A DNA stretch of 64,000 nucleotides from Sphingomonas sp. BK345. Lineage in GTDB: Bacteria; Pseudomonadota; Alphaproteobacteria; Sphingomonadales; Sphingomonadaceae. The DNA is taken from contig NZ_JACHZX010000003.1 in the NCBI RefSeq assembly GCF_014193845.1, forward strand, positions 806,001 through 870,000, written 5' to 3'. The translations under genes and the position numbers were made by a program. The notes under the pieces were generated by a model that ran no database searches, had not been told where the DNA came from, and saw only the letters and a list, made by a program, of their open reading frames with translations. Positions 34,032 to 43,459 of this stretch are shown here, in pieces (position 1 is the first letter of the stretch; each line of letters starts with the position of its first letter).

Positions 34032-37001
34032 ATGGCCGCTGCCGTACCGTCATCCACTCTCGCCCAGCTGCGCTCGCTCCACCGCGCGAGCGAACCCGAT
34101 GTTCTAAAGCCGCTGCTGGAGCGCGCTGCGGCGGGCGCCGACTCGCGCGCGCGCATCGTCGACACCGCCTCGGGGCTGCTCGCCGACCTGCGCGCGGCGC
34201 AGGCGCGCGGCTGGGTCAACCAGTTCCTTCAGGAATATCGCCTCAACTCGTCCGAGGGCGTCGCGCTGCTCAGCCTCGCCGAGGCGTTCCTGCGCGTGCC
34301 CGACCCCGAGACCGCCGACCTGCTGATCGCGGACAAGCTCGGCGACGCCGACTGGCGCGCGCACGCCGGCCAGTCCAACTCGCGCCTCGTCAACACCGCC
34401 ACCTGGGGGCTGGTGGTCGGCCGCGCGCTGGTGGGGGAGGGCGAGACCGGCCCGCTCAAGCGGCTGCTGAGCCGCGCCGGCGAGCCGTTCGTGCGCCAGG
34501 CGGTGGGCGCGGCGATGCGGATGATGGGCGAGATCTTCGTGATGGGCCGCACCATCGACGAGGCGATGAAGCGGATGCGCCGTCCCGAGCACCGCGGCTT
34601 CACTGCCAGCTTTGACATGCTCGGCGAGGCGGCGCGCACCAGCGCCGACGCCGAGCGGTATTTCCAGGCCTATGTCGACGCGATCGACGCGGTCGGCAGC
34701 GACCCGCGCGCGGGCCACTCGGTCTCGGTCAAGCTCTCCGCGCTCCACCCGCGCTACGAGGTGGCGCGCTGGGACGAGTGCGTCCCCGCGCTGACCGGGA
34801 TGCTCGAAGCGCTCGCGCTTCAGGCGGCGGCGCGCGGCATCGCGCTCACCGTCGACGCCGAGGAGAGCGAGCGGCTCGAGATGAGCCTCGACATCATCGG
34901 CGCGGTCGCCGCTCTCCCGCGCTTACGCGACTGGGACGGGTTCGGCATGGCGGTGCAGGCCTATGGCAAGCGTGCGCGGCCGGTGGTGGCCTGGGCCGGC
35001 TCGCTCGGCCGGCTGATGAACGTCCGCCTCGTGAAGGGCGCCTATTGGGACAGCGAGATTAAGCGCACCCAAGTCGAGGGGCTCGACGATTATCCGTTGT
35101 TCACGCGCAAGGCCGCGACCGACGTGAGCTACCTCGCGGTGGCGCGTGACATGCTCGACGCGCGCTACATCCGCCCCGCCTTCGCCAGCCACAACGCGCT
35201 GACCGTCGCGACCATCGTCGAATGGGCGGGCAACGGCCGCGACTTCGAGTTCCAGCGGCTCCACGGCATGGGCGACGGGCTGTACGAGCGGCTGGTGCGC
35301 GATCAGGGGTATCACTGCCGCATCTACGCGCCGGTCGGCGGCCATCGCGACCTGCTCGCCTATCTCGTCCGTCGGCTGCTCGAGAACGGCGCCAACTCCA
35401 GCTTCGTCCACCAGCTCGCCGACGCGCGGCTGAGCGAGGCCGACATCCTTGCCGACCCGGTTGCCAAGATCGAGTCGGTGGGCGGCACGCGCCACCCGAG
35501 CATCCCGCTGCCGGCCGAGCTGTTCGGTGCCGAGCGGCGCAACTCGCGCGGGCTCGACCTCGGCGACCGCGTCGTGCTGGAGGACACGAGTGCCGCGGTG
35601 AACCGGCCGATGACCGAGCCGGCGCCGGCGCCCGCCGCCGACGTCGCCGCCGCGGTGTCGCGCGCGCGCGCGGCCTTCCCCGCGTGGCAGACGACCCCGG
35701 TCGCGGCGCGCGCCGCCTGTCTGGACCGACTCGCCGACCTGCTCGAACGCGACCGCGACCGGCTGATGGCGATCTGCGTGCAGGAGGCGTTCAAGACCAT
35801 CCCCGACGCGATCGGCGAGGTGCGCGAGGCGGCGGACTTCTGCCGCTATTATGCGGCGCGGGCGCGCGCGACGCTCGGCTCGGTCGAGCTGCCCGGGCCG
35901 ACCGGCGAGCGCAACACGCTCCACCTGGAGGGGCGCGGCGTGTGGGCGACGATCGCGCCGTGGAACTTCCCGCTCGCGATCTTCCTCGGCCAGACCGTCG
36001 CCGCGCTGGTGACGGGGAACACCGTGGTCGCCAAGCCCGCGCCGCAGACGCCGCGCATCGCCGCCGCGGCGGTGGCGCTGGCGTATGAGGCGGGCGTGCC
36101 GCGCGACGCGCTCGTGCTGGTGCCGGGCGGGCCCGAGGTGGGCGCGGCGCTGGTCGGCGACGCGCGCGTCCAGGGCGTCGCCTTCACCGGCTCGACCGCG
36201 ACCGCGCGGTCGATCGCGCGCGCGCTGCTGGCGAACGACGACCGCCCGATCGTGCCGCTGATCGCCGAGACCGGCGGGATCAACGCGATGATCGTCGACT
36301 CGACCGCGCTGCCCGAGCAGGTGGTGGCGGACGTGGTCACCAGCGCGTTCCGCTCGGCCGGGCAGCGCTGCTCGGCGCTGCGGCTTCTGCTGGTGCAGGA
36401 GGATATCGCCGAGGGGCTGATCGAGATGCTCGCGGGCGCGATGGACTTGCTGACGCTCGGTGACGCGGGCGACCCGCGCACCGACGTCGGCCCGGTGATC
36501 GACCGCGCCGCCTATGACCGGCTGATGGCGTATCGCGAGCAGGCGCGCGCGCGCTGGGTGAAGACGGTGGCGGCGCCCGCGGACGGGCTGTTCGTGCCGC
36601 CGACGCTGATCCGGCTCGACTCGGTCGAGGCGCTCGACCGCGAGTGGTTCGGGCCGCTGCTTCACGTCGCGACGTGGAAGGCGGGCGCGCTGGAGGAGAC
36701 GATCGCGCGGGTCAACGCCAAGGGCTACGGCCTGACGATGGGGCTGCACAGCCGCATCGCACGCGCGGCCGAGGTGACCGAGGCCGCCGCGGCGGTCGGC
36801 AACCTCTACATAAATCGCTCGATGATCGGCGCCGTCGTGGGGTCGCAGCCGTTCGGCGGCGAGGGCTTGTCGGGGACCGGACCGAAGGCCGGCGGGCCGC
36901 TGTACCTGTACCGTTTCTGCGCGGAGCGCGCGGTGTCGGTGGATACGACCAGCGCGGGCGGCAACGCGACGCTGCTGAGCCTGGAGGAAGGCGGGATCTA
37001 A
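34032..37001 (+). CDS. putA: Bifunctional proline dehydrogenase / L-glutamate gamma-semialdehyde dehydrogenase
   Basis: This 989-residue enzyme oxidises proline to glutamate in two steps. The N-terminal half holds the FAD-binding PRODH barrel (SVKLSALHPRYEVARWDE, VDAEESERLEMSLDII, VRLVKGAYWDSEIKR, FASHNALTVATI), and the C-terminal half the NAD-dependent aldehyde dehydrogenase, with the catalytic C780 in GQRCSALRLLL and the Glu in AETGGINAM. There is no N-terminal DNA-binding ribbon-helix-helix, so it is the non-regulatory type A form, and the length fits that class. Start at the ATG at 34032, 98 nt from the divergent maoC gene. Confidence 0.96.
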   Translation: MAAAVPSSTLAQLRSLHRASEPDVLKPLLERAAAGADSRARIVDTASGLLADLRAAQARGWVNQFLQEYRLNSSEGVALLSLAEAFLRVPDPETADLLIADKLGDADWRAHAGQSNSRLVNTATWGLVVGRALVGEGETGPLKRLLSRAGEPFVRQAVGAAMRMMGEIFVMGRTIDEAMKRMRRPEHRGFTASFDMLGEAARTSADAERYFQAYVDAIDAVGSDPRAGHSVSVKLSALHPRYEVARWDECVPALTGMLEALALQAAARGIALTVDAEESERLEMSLDIIGAVAALPRLRDWDGFGMAVQAYGKRARPVVAWAGSLGRLMNVRLVKGAYWDSEIKRTQVEGLDDYPLFTRKAATDVSYLAVARDMLDARYIRPAFASHNALTVATIVEWAGNGRDFEFQRLHGMGDGLYERLVRDQGYHCRIYAPVGGHRDLLAYLVRRLLENGANSSFVHQLADARLSEADILADPVAKIESVGGTRHPSIPLPAELFGAERRNSRGLDLGDRVVLEDTSAAVNRPMTEPAPAPAADVAAAVSRARAAFPAWQTTPVAARAACLDRLADLLERDRDRLMAICVQEAFKTIPDAIGEVREAADFCRYYAARARATLGSVELPGPTGERNTLHLEGRGVWATIAPWNFPLAIFLGQTVAALVTGNTVVAKPAPQTPRIAAAAVALAYEAGVPRDALVLVPGGPEVGAALVGDARVQGVAFTGSTATARSIARALLANDDRPIVPLIAETGGINAMIVDSTALPEQVVADVVTSAFRSAGQRCSALRLLLVQEDIAEGLIEMLAGAMDLLTLGDAGDPRTDVGPVIDRAAYDRLMAYREQARARWVKTVAAPADGLFVPPTLIRLDSVEALDREWFGPLLHVATWKAGALEETIARVNAKGYGLTMGLHSRIARAAEVTEAAAAVGNLYINRSMIGAVVGSQPFGGEGLSGTGPKAGGPLYLYRFCAERAVSVDTTSAGGNATLLSLEEGGI

Positions 37002-37030
37002 GGGGCACGCGACCGCGGCGTCGCGAGAGA

Positions 37031-37130
37031 GTCCCTCCCCTTCAGGGAAGGGGTTGGGGCGGAGCCTCTCCGCAGACGCCGCGCTCGGGGCACCGGCCCA
37101 CCCCTAATCCCTCCCCTGAAGGGGAGGGGA
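37031..37130. repeat. Paired palindromic repeat, family D (CCCTCCCCTTCAGGG)
   Basis: The left arm (37031-37059, CCCTCCCCTTCAGGGAAGGG) and the right arm (37101-37130, CCCTCCCCTGAAGGGGAGGG) are inverted copies. This is a different sequence family from the CGTCATCC repeats but has the same two-arm layout. It lies between putA and the glycine-zipper gene, which converge. Confidence 0.8.
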
Positions 37131-37171
37131 GAGTCGAGAAACGCCGCCTCACCGAAGCCGCGCCCCTCACC

Positions 37172-37558
37172 TCAGCGGCACTTCACCTTGCCGCGATCGA
37201 TCGAACGGCCGAGCAGCGCGCCGCCGCCCGCGCCCAGCAGCGTGCCGAGGGTGCCGCCGCCGACCAGGTTACCGAGCACGCCGCCGCCGACGCCGCCGAT
37301 CACCAGACCGGTGGTGCCGTCGTTGCGCTTGCAATAAGCGCGGCCGTCGCGCCCGCGGTAGATTTGATCGTCGCGGCCGAGCGCGCGCTCGCGCCGGCTG
37401 CTGCCGCGGCGATAGTCGCGCGAGGGCTCCCAGTTCTTGTCGTCGCCGTGCCAGCGATAGTCACGGTCGCGATCGCTGCGCTGCGCCTGCGCGGCGGGGG
37501 CGAGCATCGGGGTAGTGGCGGTGGCGAGCGCCAGCGCGGCGAGCAGGGCCTTCTTCAT
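37172..37558 (-). CDS. Glycine-zipper 2TM domain envelope protein
   Basis: This 128-residue exported protein has a signal peptide (MKKALLAALALATATTPMLAPAAQA), a charged Arg/Asp-rich region, a short motif with one Cys (GRDGRAYCKRNDGTTG), and a glycine-zipper segment (VIGGVGGGVLGNLVGGGTLG, TLLGAGGGALLG). Such proteins sit in the envelope, sometimes as lipoproteins, and are often stress-linked, but the role is unknown. The start at 37558 is clear. Confidence 0.88.
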   Translation of the reverse strand: MKKALLAALALATATTPMLAPAAQAQRSDRDRDYRWHGDDKNWEPSRDYRRGSSRRERALGRDDQIYRGRDGRAYCKRNDGTTGLVIGGVGGGVLGNLVGGGTLGTLLGAGGGALLGRSIDRGKVKCR

Positions 37559-37616
37559 GGCATGTGTCTCCTTCTGCCGCCCACGAACGTCGCAGGCGGC
37601 GAGGAGTTCACTTCGA

Positions 37617-38897
37617 TCAGGCCGGCACCGTATCGTGCCGGGGCAGCGGCGCCATCGTGCCGCCGGGCGCGAGCAGGTGCTCGCGCTTGGCGACGATCAG
37701 CGGCACCAGCACCTGCCCCGCGACGTTCACCGCGGTGCGGCCCATGTCGATGATCGGGTCGACCGCGAGCAGCAGACCCGCGCCCTCGAGCGGCAGGCCG
37801 AGCGTGGTAAGCGTCAGCGTCAGCATCACCAAGGCGCCCGTCAGCCCGGCCGTCGCCGCCGAGCCGATCACCGAGACCAGCGCCACCAGCACATAGTCCG
37901 AGGCGTGCAGCGCGATGCCGTAATATTGCGCGACGAACAGCGCCGCCACGGCGGGGTAGACCGCGGCGCAGCCGTCCATCTTGGTGGTCGCGGCGAAGGG
38001 CACCGCGAAGGCGGCATAGTCGCGCGGCACGCCGGCGCGCTCGGCGGCGTCCTCGGTGACGGGCAGCGTCGCGATCGACGAGCGCGACACGAAGCCGAGC
38101 TGGATCGCCGGCCAGGCGGTGGCGAAGAAGCGCGTCACCGACAGCCGGTTGAGCGCGAGCAGCGCGGGGTAGACGAGGAACAGCACCAGCGCGAGCCCGA
38201 GGTACACCGCGCCGGCGAAGCTGCCGAGCGCCGCGAGCGAGGACCAGCCGTAGCGCACGATCGCGGTACCGATCAGCCCGGCGGTGCCGATCGGGGTGAG
38301 CTTCACCACCCAGCGCAGCAGCCGGCGGAAGATCGCGAGCAGCGAGGCGTTCGCGGCGAGGAAGGCGCTCCCCGCCTCGCCGACGTTCACCGCCGCCGCG
38401 CCGACCGCGATCGCGACGACGATCAGCTGGAGCACGTTGAACCCCAGCTTGGTGGTGGCGCCGCCATCGGCGAGCTTGGTGCTCGCCTCGATTCCCAGGA
38501 AGTTGCCCGGGATGAGTCCGCGCAGGAAGTCGAGCCACGAGCCGGTGGTGGCGGGCAGCGCGGCGGCGGACGGATCGACCCCGCTGCGAACGCCCGGCTC
38601 GAGCAGCGTGCCGAGCGTGAGCCCGATCGTCACCGCGATCAGCGCGGTGACCGCGAACCACAGCAGGGTCTGCCCGACCAGCCGCGCGGCATTGCCGAGA
38701 TCGCGCAGTGCCGCGATCGAGGCGACGATCGCGGTGAACACGAGCGGCACGACCAGCGCCTTGAGCAGCTGGACGAAGCTGTCGCCGGTGAGGCGCAGCG
38801 CCTCGGCCAGCGCGGGCAGATCGCGCGCCGCGAAGCCGAGCGCGACGCCGATCGCCATGCCGGCGAACACCTGCACGGTGAAGGAGGGGATCTTCAT
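37617..38897 (-). CDS. Dicarboxylate/amino acid:cation symporter (DAACS family)
   Basis: This 426-residue inner-membrane transporter of the GltP/DctA family takes up dicarboxylates or acidic amino acids with Na+ or H+. Family signatures are visible: LKALVVPLVFTAIVASIA, the serine-rich re-entrant loop SRSSIATLPVTEDAA, and FAVPFAATTKMDGCAAVYPAVAALFVAQYYGI with the conserved substrate-binding region. The ATG at 38897 (MKIPSFTVQVFAGMAIG) is chosen over a start 13 codons upstream. It is divergent from ptsP. Confidence 0.92.
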   Translation of the reverse strand: MKIPSFTVQVFAGMAIGVALGFAARDLPALAEALRLTGDSFVQLLKALVVPLVFTAIVASIAALRDLGNAARLVGQTLLWFAVTALIAVTIGLTLGTLLEPGVRSGVDPSAAALPATTGSWLDFLRGLIPGNFLGIEASTKLADGGATTKLGFNVLQLIVVAIAVGAAAVNVGEAGSAFLAANASLLAIFRRLLRWVVKLTPIGTAGLIGTAIVRYGWSSLAALGSFAGAVYLGLALVLFLVYPALLALNRLSVTRFFATAWPAIQLGFVSRSSIATLPVTEDAAERAGVPRDYAAFAVPFAATTKMDGCAAVYPAVAALFVAQYYGIALHASDYVLVALVSVIGSAATAGLTGALVMLTLTLTTLGLPLEGAGLLLAVDPIIDMGRTAVNVAGQVLVPLIVAKREHLLAPGGTMAPLPRHDTVPA

Positions 38898-39035
38898 CGC
38901 GCAGAGGTGCGATCGCGCACCGCGCTTCGCCAGCAACTTTCCGTTTCAAACGGGCGAGCCGGGCTTGGGCGCGCTGCGTCGCACCCAAGAAAATGCTGCG
39001 TGGCACCCAGGCCACTGGTCTGTTAGCCCCTCGGC

Positions 39036-41303
39036 ATGCCCGTCTCTGCCGCCCGCTCCGCCCGCGAGATCCTGGTCAACCTGCACGATGTGATGGCGGC
39101 GCGATCGAACGCGCAGGCCAAGCTCAACTCGGTGGTCGAGATCATCGGCGAGGCGCTGGATAGCGAGGTGTGCTCGATCTACCTGCTGCGCGAGGGCGTG
39201 CTCGAGCTGTTCGCCACCCGCGGCCTGGCGCCCGAGGCGGTGCACGTCACCAAGCTGGCGCTGGGTGAAGGTCTCGTCGGCACGATCGCCAAGAACAACG
39301 AGGTGCTCAACCTCGACGAGGCCGCGAGCCACCCCGACTTCGCCTACAAGCCCGAGACCGGCGAGGATCGCTACCACAGTTTCGCGGGCGTGCCGATCAT
39401 CCGCCGCGAGCGCGCGGTCGGCGTGCTCGCGGTGCAGCATGCCGATCCGCGCAAGTACGAGGACGTCGAGATCGAGGCGCTGCAGACGGTGGCGATGGTG
39501 CTGTCCGAGCTGATCGCCAACGCCGGGCTGATCGACCAGGGCGGCCCGAGCGACCGTCCCCAGTCGACCGGCTCGACGCGGATCGGCGGGCAGAAACTGG
39601 TCGACGGCATGGCGGTGGGCTGCGCGGTGTTCCACCAGCCGCGGATCCACATCGAGCATACCGTCGCGGAGGATACCGAGGCCGAGCGCCACCGCGTCTA
39701 TGCCGCCTTCGACAAGATGCGCGAGCAGATCGACCGGATCGCGCGCGAGGCGGAGTTCGGCGTCGGCGACGAGCATCAGGAGGTGATCGCCACCTACAAG
39801 ATGTTCGCCTATGACGAGGGCTGGGCGCGCCGGATCAACGAGGCGATCGACAGCGGGCTCACCGCGGAAGCCGCGATCGAGCGCGTGCAGCAGCGCACCC
39901 GCCAGCGCATGCGCGAGATCGACGATCCGTTGCTCGCCGACCGCATGCACGACCTGGAGGACCTGTCCAACCGGCTGCTCCGCATCGTCTCGGGGCAGAT
40001 GGGCACCGCGGCGCAACTCGGGCTGCGGCAGGACACGATCCTGATCGCGCGCAATCTCGGGCCGGCCGAGCTGCTCGAATATGATCGCCGCCGGCTCAAG
40101 GGCGTGGTGCTGGAGGAGGGGTCGCTCACCGCGCATGTCACGATCGTGGCGCGTGCGATGGGCGTGCCGGTGCTCGGGCGCGTGCGCGACGTGCGCCGGC
40201 TGATCGCCGAGGGCGACGCGCTGCTGCTCGACGTCACCGAGGGCACGCTGACGGTGCGCCCGACCGCGGCGATGGAGGAGGTGTTCGAGGCCAAGGTAGC
40301 CACGCGGCAGAAGCGCAAGGCGGCCTATGCCGCACTGCGCGACCTCGCCCCCGAGACGCTTGACGGGCACCGCGTCACGGTGATGGTCAACGCCGGGCTG
40401 CGCGACGACGTCGCGGTGCTCGACCTGACGGGCGCGGACGGGATCGGGCTGTTCCGCACCGAGTTCCAGTTCCTCGTGTCGGCGACGCTGCCGCAGCGCG
40501 AGCGCCAGCAGCGGCTGTACCGCGAGGTGCTCGACGCCTCGGGATCGCGCCCGGTGATCTTCCGCACCGTCGACATCGGCGGCGACAAGGCGTTGCCCTA
40601 TCTCACGCACACCGGCGAGGAAGAGAATCCGGCGATGGGCTGGCGCGCGCTGCGGCTCGCGCTGGAGCGCGACGGGCTGATGAAGGCGCAGGCGCGCGCG
40701 CTGCTGGAGGCGGGCGCGGGGCGGACGCTCAACGTGATGTTCCCGATGGTGTCCGAACCGTGGGAGTTCGACGAGGCCAAGGCGCTGTTTGAGGCGCAGC
40801 GCGCCTTCCTCCACCAGCGCAACAAGCGCCTTCCGCTGGAGGTGCGCTACGGCGCAATGCTGGAGGTGCCCGCGCTCGCCTATCAGCTCGACGTGCTGCT
40901 GCCCAACATCGACTTTTTGTCGATCGGCACCAACGACCTCACCCAGTTCCTCTTCGCCGCCGACCGCGCCAACCCCAAGCTGGCGGACCGCTATGACTGG
41001 CTCTCCAGCTCGATCATGCGCTTCCTGCGCCGGGTGATCGTGCCCGCGCGCGAGGCCGGGGTGCCGGTGGCCGTGTGCGGCGAGATGGGCGGGCGGCCGC
41101 TGGAAGCGATGGCGCTGATCGGGATCGGGCTCGACCGGCTCTCGATCACCCCGGCCGCGGTGGGGCCGGTCAAGGCGATGATCCGCACGCTCGATCGCGC
41201 CGCCTTGACCGCCTTCATGGACGAGCTGCTGGTCCGCCCGCCGCGCGACATGCGCGGCGCGCTCGCCGCCTGGGCGACCGAGCACGGGGTCGAGCTGGCG
41301 TGA
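39036..41303 (+). CDS. ptsP: Phosphoenolpyruvate-protein phosphotransferase of the nitrogen PTS (EI-Ntr)
   Basis: This 755-residue cytosolic protein starts the nitrogen-related phosphotransfer chain. An N-terminal GAF domain (residues about 20-165, LNSVVEIIGEALDSEVCSIYLLREGVLELF...) precedes the EI domains. The phospho-histidine is H367 (GSLTAHVTIVARAMGVPVLG). The C-terminal PEP-binding barrel has GLFRTEFQFL, NVMFPMVSEP and the catalytic-Cys region VAVCGEMGGRPLEAMALIGIG. The GAF sensor distinguishes it from PtsI. It stands alone, with the RodZ-like gene 115 nt downstream. Confidence 0.96.
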   Translation: MPVSAARSAREILVNLHDVMAARSNAQAKLNSVVEIIGEALDSEVCSIYLLREGVLELFATRGLAPEAVHVTKLALGEGLVGTIAKNNEVLNLDEAASHPDFAYKPETGEDRYHSFAGVPIIRRERAVGVLAVQHADPRKYEDVEIEALQTVAMVLSELIANAGLIDQGGPSDRPQSTGSTRIGGQKLVDGMAVGCAVFHQPRIHIEHTVAEDTEAERHRVYAAFDKMREQIDRIAREAEFGVGDEHQEVIATYKMFAYDEGWARRINEAIDSGLTAEAAIERVQQRTRQRMREIDDPLLADRMHDLEDLSNRLLRIVSGQMGTAAQLGLRQDTILIARNLGPAELLEYDRRRLKGVVLEEGSLTAHVTIVARAMGVPVLGRVRDVRRLIAEGDALLLDVTEGTLTVRPTAAMEEVFEAKVATRQKRKAAYAALRDLAPETLDGHRVTVMVNAGLRDDVAVLDLTGADGIGLFRTEFQFLVSATLPQRERQQRLYREVLDASGSRPVIFRTVDIGGDKALPYLTHTGEEENPAMGWRALRLALERDGLMKAQARALLEAGAGRTLNVMFPMVSEPWEFDEAKALFEAQRAFLHQRNKRLPLEVRYGAMLEVPALAYQLDVLLPNIDFLSIGTNDLTQFLFAADRANPKLADRYDWLSSSIMRFLRRVIVPAREAGVPVAVCGEMGGRPLEAMALIGIGLDRLSITPAAVGPVKAMIRTLDRAALTAFMDELLVRPPRDMRGALAAWATEHGVELA

Positions 41304-41417
41304 GGTCGCGACGAACCGAGTCGAATCGTGTGAAGCCCCTCTGTTGACACTGTTGCTCGTGTTTGGAACACGAACGCACGCCCGCATGAACGCGGTGGGC
41401 GCGGGGCGGAGAGAAGA

Positions 41418-42299
41418 ATGAGCGACGGCGAGCTACCCGCACAGGCACCGACGCCCGGCTCCGTCGGCGCGCGACTGCGCGCGGCGCGCGAGGCGCAGGG
41501 GCTGTCGCTGGCCGAGGTCGCTGCGCGCACGCGCGTGACCCAGCGCTTCCTCGAGGCGCTCGAGATGGACCGGCTCGACCTGCTGCCCTCGCCCACCTAC
41601 GCCTCGGGCTTCGCACGCGCCTATGCCCGCGCAGTGGGGATCGACCAGGCCGACGTCGGCCGCGCCATCCGCGGCGAGCTCGCGCGCGGCGCGATGCCGC
41701 TGCGCCAGCACCATATCGAGGAGATCGCCGACCCGTCGCGCGCGCCCTCGCGCGGGCTGGTGATCGTCGCCGCCGGGCTCGCGCTGGCGGTGCTCGTGCT
41801 GGGCGTGCTGTGGCTCTCCACCGGCATGTTCCGCGGCACCACCGAGCAGGCGCCCGAGGCGGCGCCGAGCGCGCAGGTCGCCTCCAGCAAGGAGGTGCCG
41901 CCGCCCGCGCCGACCCCGGCCGCCACCGGCAAGGTGGTGCTGACCGCGCGCAACGACGTGTGGATGCGCGTCTACGACGGTGCCAAGCAGCGCCTGTTCG
42001 AGGGCACGATGAAGCCGGGCCAGTCGTTCGAGGTGCCCGCGGGTACCGATCGGCCGATGATCAACGTCGGCCGCCCCGACCAGCTCACCGTAACGGTCGA
42101 CGGCCGCGAGGTCGCGCCGCTGGGCGACGGCAAGCGCGCGATCAAGGATGTCGGCATCAGCGCCGAGGCGCTCGCCGCACGCGGGCTGCCCGCGCCGGCG
42201 CCGAGCGCGAGCACCACGCCGCCCGCGACCGCGGCGAACACGACGGCGGCGCCGGGAGACGCGGGGCAGCTCGCCGCGTTCCGCGACGTGGCGCGGTGA
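41418..42299 (+). CDS. RodZ-like helix-turn-helix membrane protein
   Basis: This 293-residue protein has a cytoplasmic HTH_25 domain (residues about 14-80, VGARLRAAREAQGLSLAEVAARTRVTQRFLEALEMD ... YASGFARAYARAVGID), a membrane helix (GLVIVAAGLALAVLVLGVLWLSTG) and a periplasmic DUF4115-type beta domain (GKVVLTARNDVWMRVYDGAK), then an Ala/Pro/Thr tail. This is the RodZ layout; RodZ links MreB to the elongasome and sets rod shape. The ATG at 41418 has a GGAGAGAAG ribosome site. Confidence 0.88.
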   Translation: MSDGELPAQAPTPGSVGARLRAAREAQGLSLAEVAARTRVTQRFLEALEMDRLDLLPSPTYASGFARAYARAVGIDQADVGRAIRGELARGAMPLRQHHIEEIADPSRAPSRGLVIVAAGLALAVLVLGVLWLSTGMFRGTTEQAPEAAPSAQVASSKEVPPPAPTPAATGKVVLTARNDVWMRVYDGAKQRLFEGTMKPGQSFEVPAGTDRPMINVGRPDQLTVTVDGREVAPLGDGKRAIKDVGISAEALAARGLPAPAPSASTTPPATAANTTAAPGDAGQLAAFRDVAR

Positions 42300-42357
42300 G
42301 GGCGGGGCGGATCTCACCGTCACGACAGGGCCGGACGCGGGGCCTTCGGGAGGGCTT

Positions 42358-42455
42358 CCGTCATCCCGGACGTGTTCCGGGATCCACCCCACCGCGAGAG
42401 CCACGCCTGCGGAGTCTGCGGAATGGTGGATCCCGGACCAAGTCCGGGATGACGG
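42358..42455. repeat. Paired palindromic repeat (BIME-like), family A
   Basis: The left arm (42358-42390) and the right arm (42424-42455) share the TCATCCCGGAC core, and the left arm is nearly identical to the copy at 22348. It lies between the RodZ-like gene and cpoB; nothing else is seen in the 290-nt gap. Confidence 0.85.
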
Positions 42456-42588
42456 CGGGATGGTAGCGGTGAATGCGCGTCGAGGTCGCGTCGGGCGGCG
42501 CTCTCGCGACTCAGACCACGCCGCGCTTCACCGTGGCGACAGCTCGCTTCTATAGAGAGGTGCGACAGGTGCGCACCGGGGACGGACG

Positions 42589-43452
42589 ATGATGACCAAG
42601 TGGATGGCAGGCGCCGCGCTGGCGCTGGTGGTGGCGACGCCGGCAGCGGCGCAGATCGAGGGCCGCGTCGGCAAGCTCGAGGCGGAGATGCGCGCGGTGC
42701 AGCGCAAGGTGTTCCCCGGCGGCGCCGGCGCGATGGTGGAGCCACAGATCGCGCCCTCGACCGCGCCGGTCGACGCCGCTGGCGTCCCGGCCACCAGCGC
42801 GCTGACCGACATCACCGCGCGGGTCACCTCGCTCGAGCAGCAGATGGCGAGCATGACCGGGCAGATCGAGCAGACCCAGTACAAGCTGCGCCAGCTCGAG
42901 CAGCAGTTCGAGGATTATCGCAAGGCGACCGACGCCAAGCTGACCCAGCCGGTCGCGCCCGTGCCGGCGCCGGGCGCGGACGCCGCCGGTGGTCCCGACG
43001 TCACCGTCCCGCAGGCGCCGGAGCCGGTGAACAGCACGCCGGCCGCCGCGCCGAGCAGCGGCGATCCCGCCGAGGACGCCTATCTCGCCGGCTATCGCCT
43101 GTGGCAGGCGAAGGACTATCCCGCCGCGGAGGCGCAGCTGAAGAAGGTGGTCGCCACTTACCCCAAGCACCGCCGCGCCAGCTTCGCGCAGAACCTGCTC
43201 GGCCGCTCCTATCTCGACGAGGGCAAGCCGAGCCTGGCGTCGATCGCTTTCTACGACAATTACAAGAAGTTCCCCGACGGCGAGCGCGCGCCCGACAGCC
43301 TCTTCTACCTGGGCACCGCGCTCCTCAAGCTCGACAAGCCGGCGGACGCCTGCAAGGTCTACGGCGAGCTGACCGACGTCTATGGCAGCAAGATCTCGCC
43401 GGGTCTCAAGGCCGATGTCGCCAAAGCCCGCACCGCCGCCAAGTGCAAGTGA
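42589..43452 (+). CDS. cpoB: Cell division coordinator CpoB (Tol-Pal system protein YbgF)
   Basis: This 287-residue periplasmic protein has a signal peptide (MMTKWMAGAALALVVATPAAAQ), a trimerising coiled coil (LTDITARVTSLEQQMASMTG then QIEQTQYKLRQLEQQFEDYR), a proline/alanine linker and C-terminal TPR repeats (AYLAGYRLWQAKDYPAAEAQ ... LLGRSYLDEGKPSLASIAFY ... LFYLGTALLKLDKPADACKVY). CpoB links Tol-Pal and peptidoglycan synthesis during constriction. The rest of the tol-pal operon is not in view. tilS starts 8 nt downstream, as in many alphaproteobacteria. Confidence 0.94.
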   Translation: MMTKWMAGAALALVVATPAAAQIEGRVGKLEAEMRAVQRKVFPGGAGAMVEPQIAPSTAPVDAAGVPATSALTDITARVTSLEQQMASMTGQIEQTQYKLRQLEQQFEDYRKATDAKLTQPVAPVPAPGADAAGGPDVTVPQAPEPVNSTPAAAPSSGDPAEDAYLAGYRLWQAKDYPAAEAQLKKVVATYPKHRRASFAQNLLGRSYLDEGKPSLASIAFYDNYKKFPDGERAPDSLFYLGTALLKLDKPADACKVYGELTDVYGSKISPGLKADVAKARTAAKCK

Positions 43453-43459
43453 GCTGAGC

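Noticed and set aside
34923-36749. A 608-codon open frame antisense to putA
   Set aside because: Shadow of a well supported gene, with no recognisable motifs.
41340-41366. TTGACA-like -35 box before the RodZ-like gene
   Set aside because: No convincing -10 box follows at 16-18 nt.
38946-41387. An 813-codon open frame antisense to ptsP
   Set aside because: Same shadow effect; the ptsP frame has all its domains and catalytic residues.
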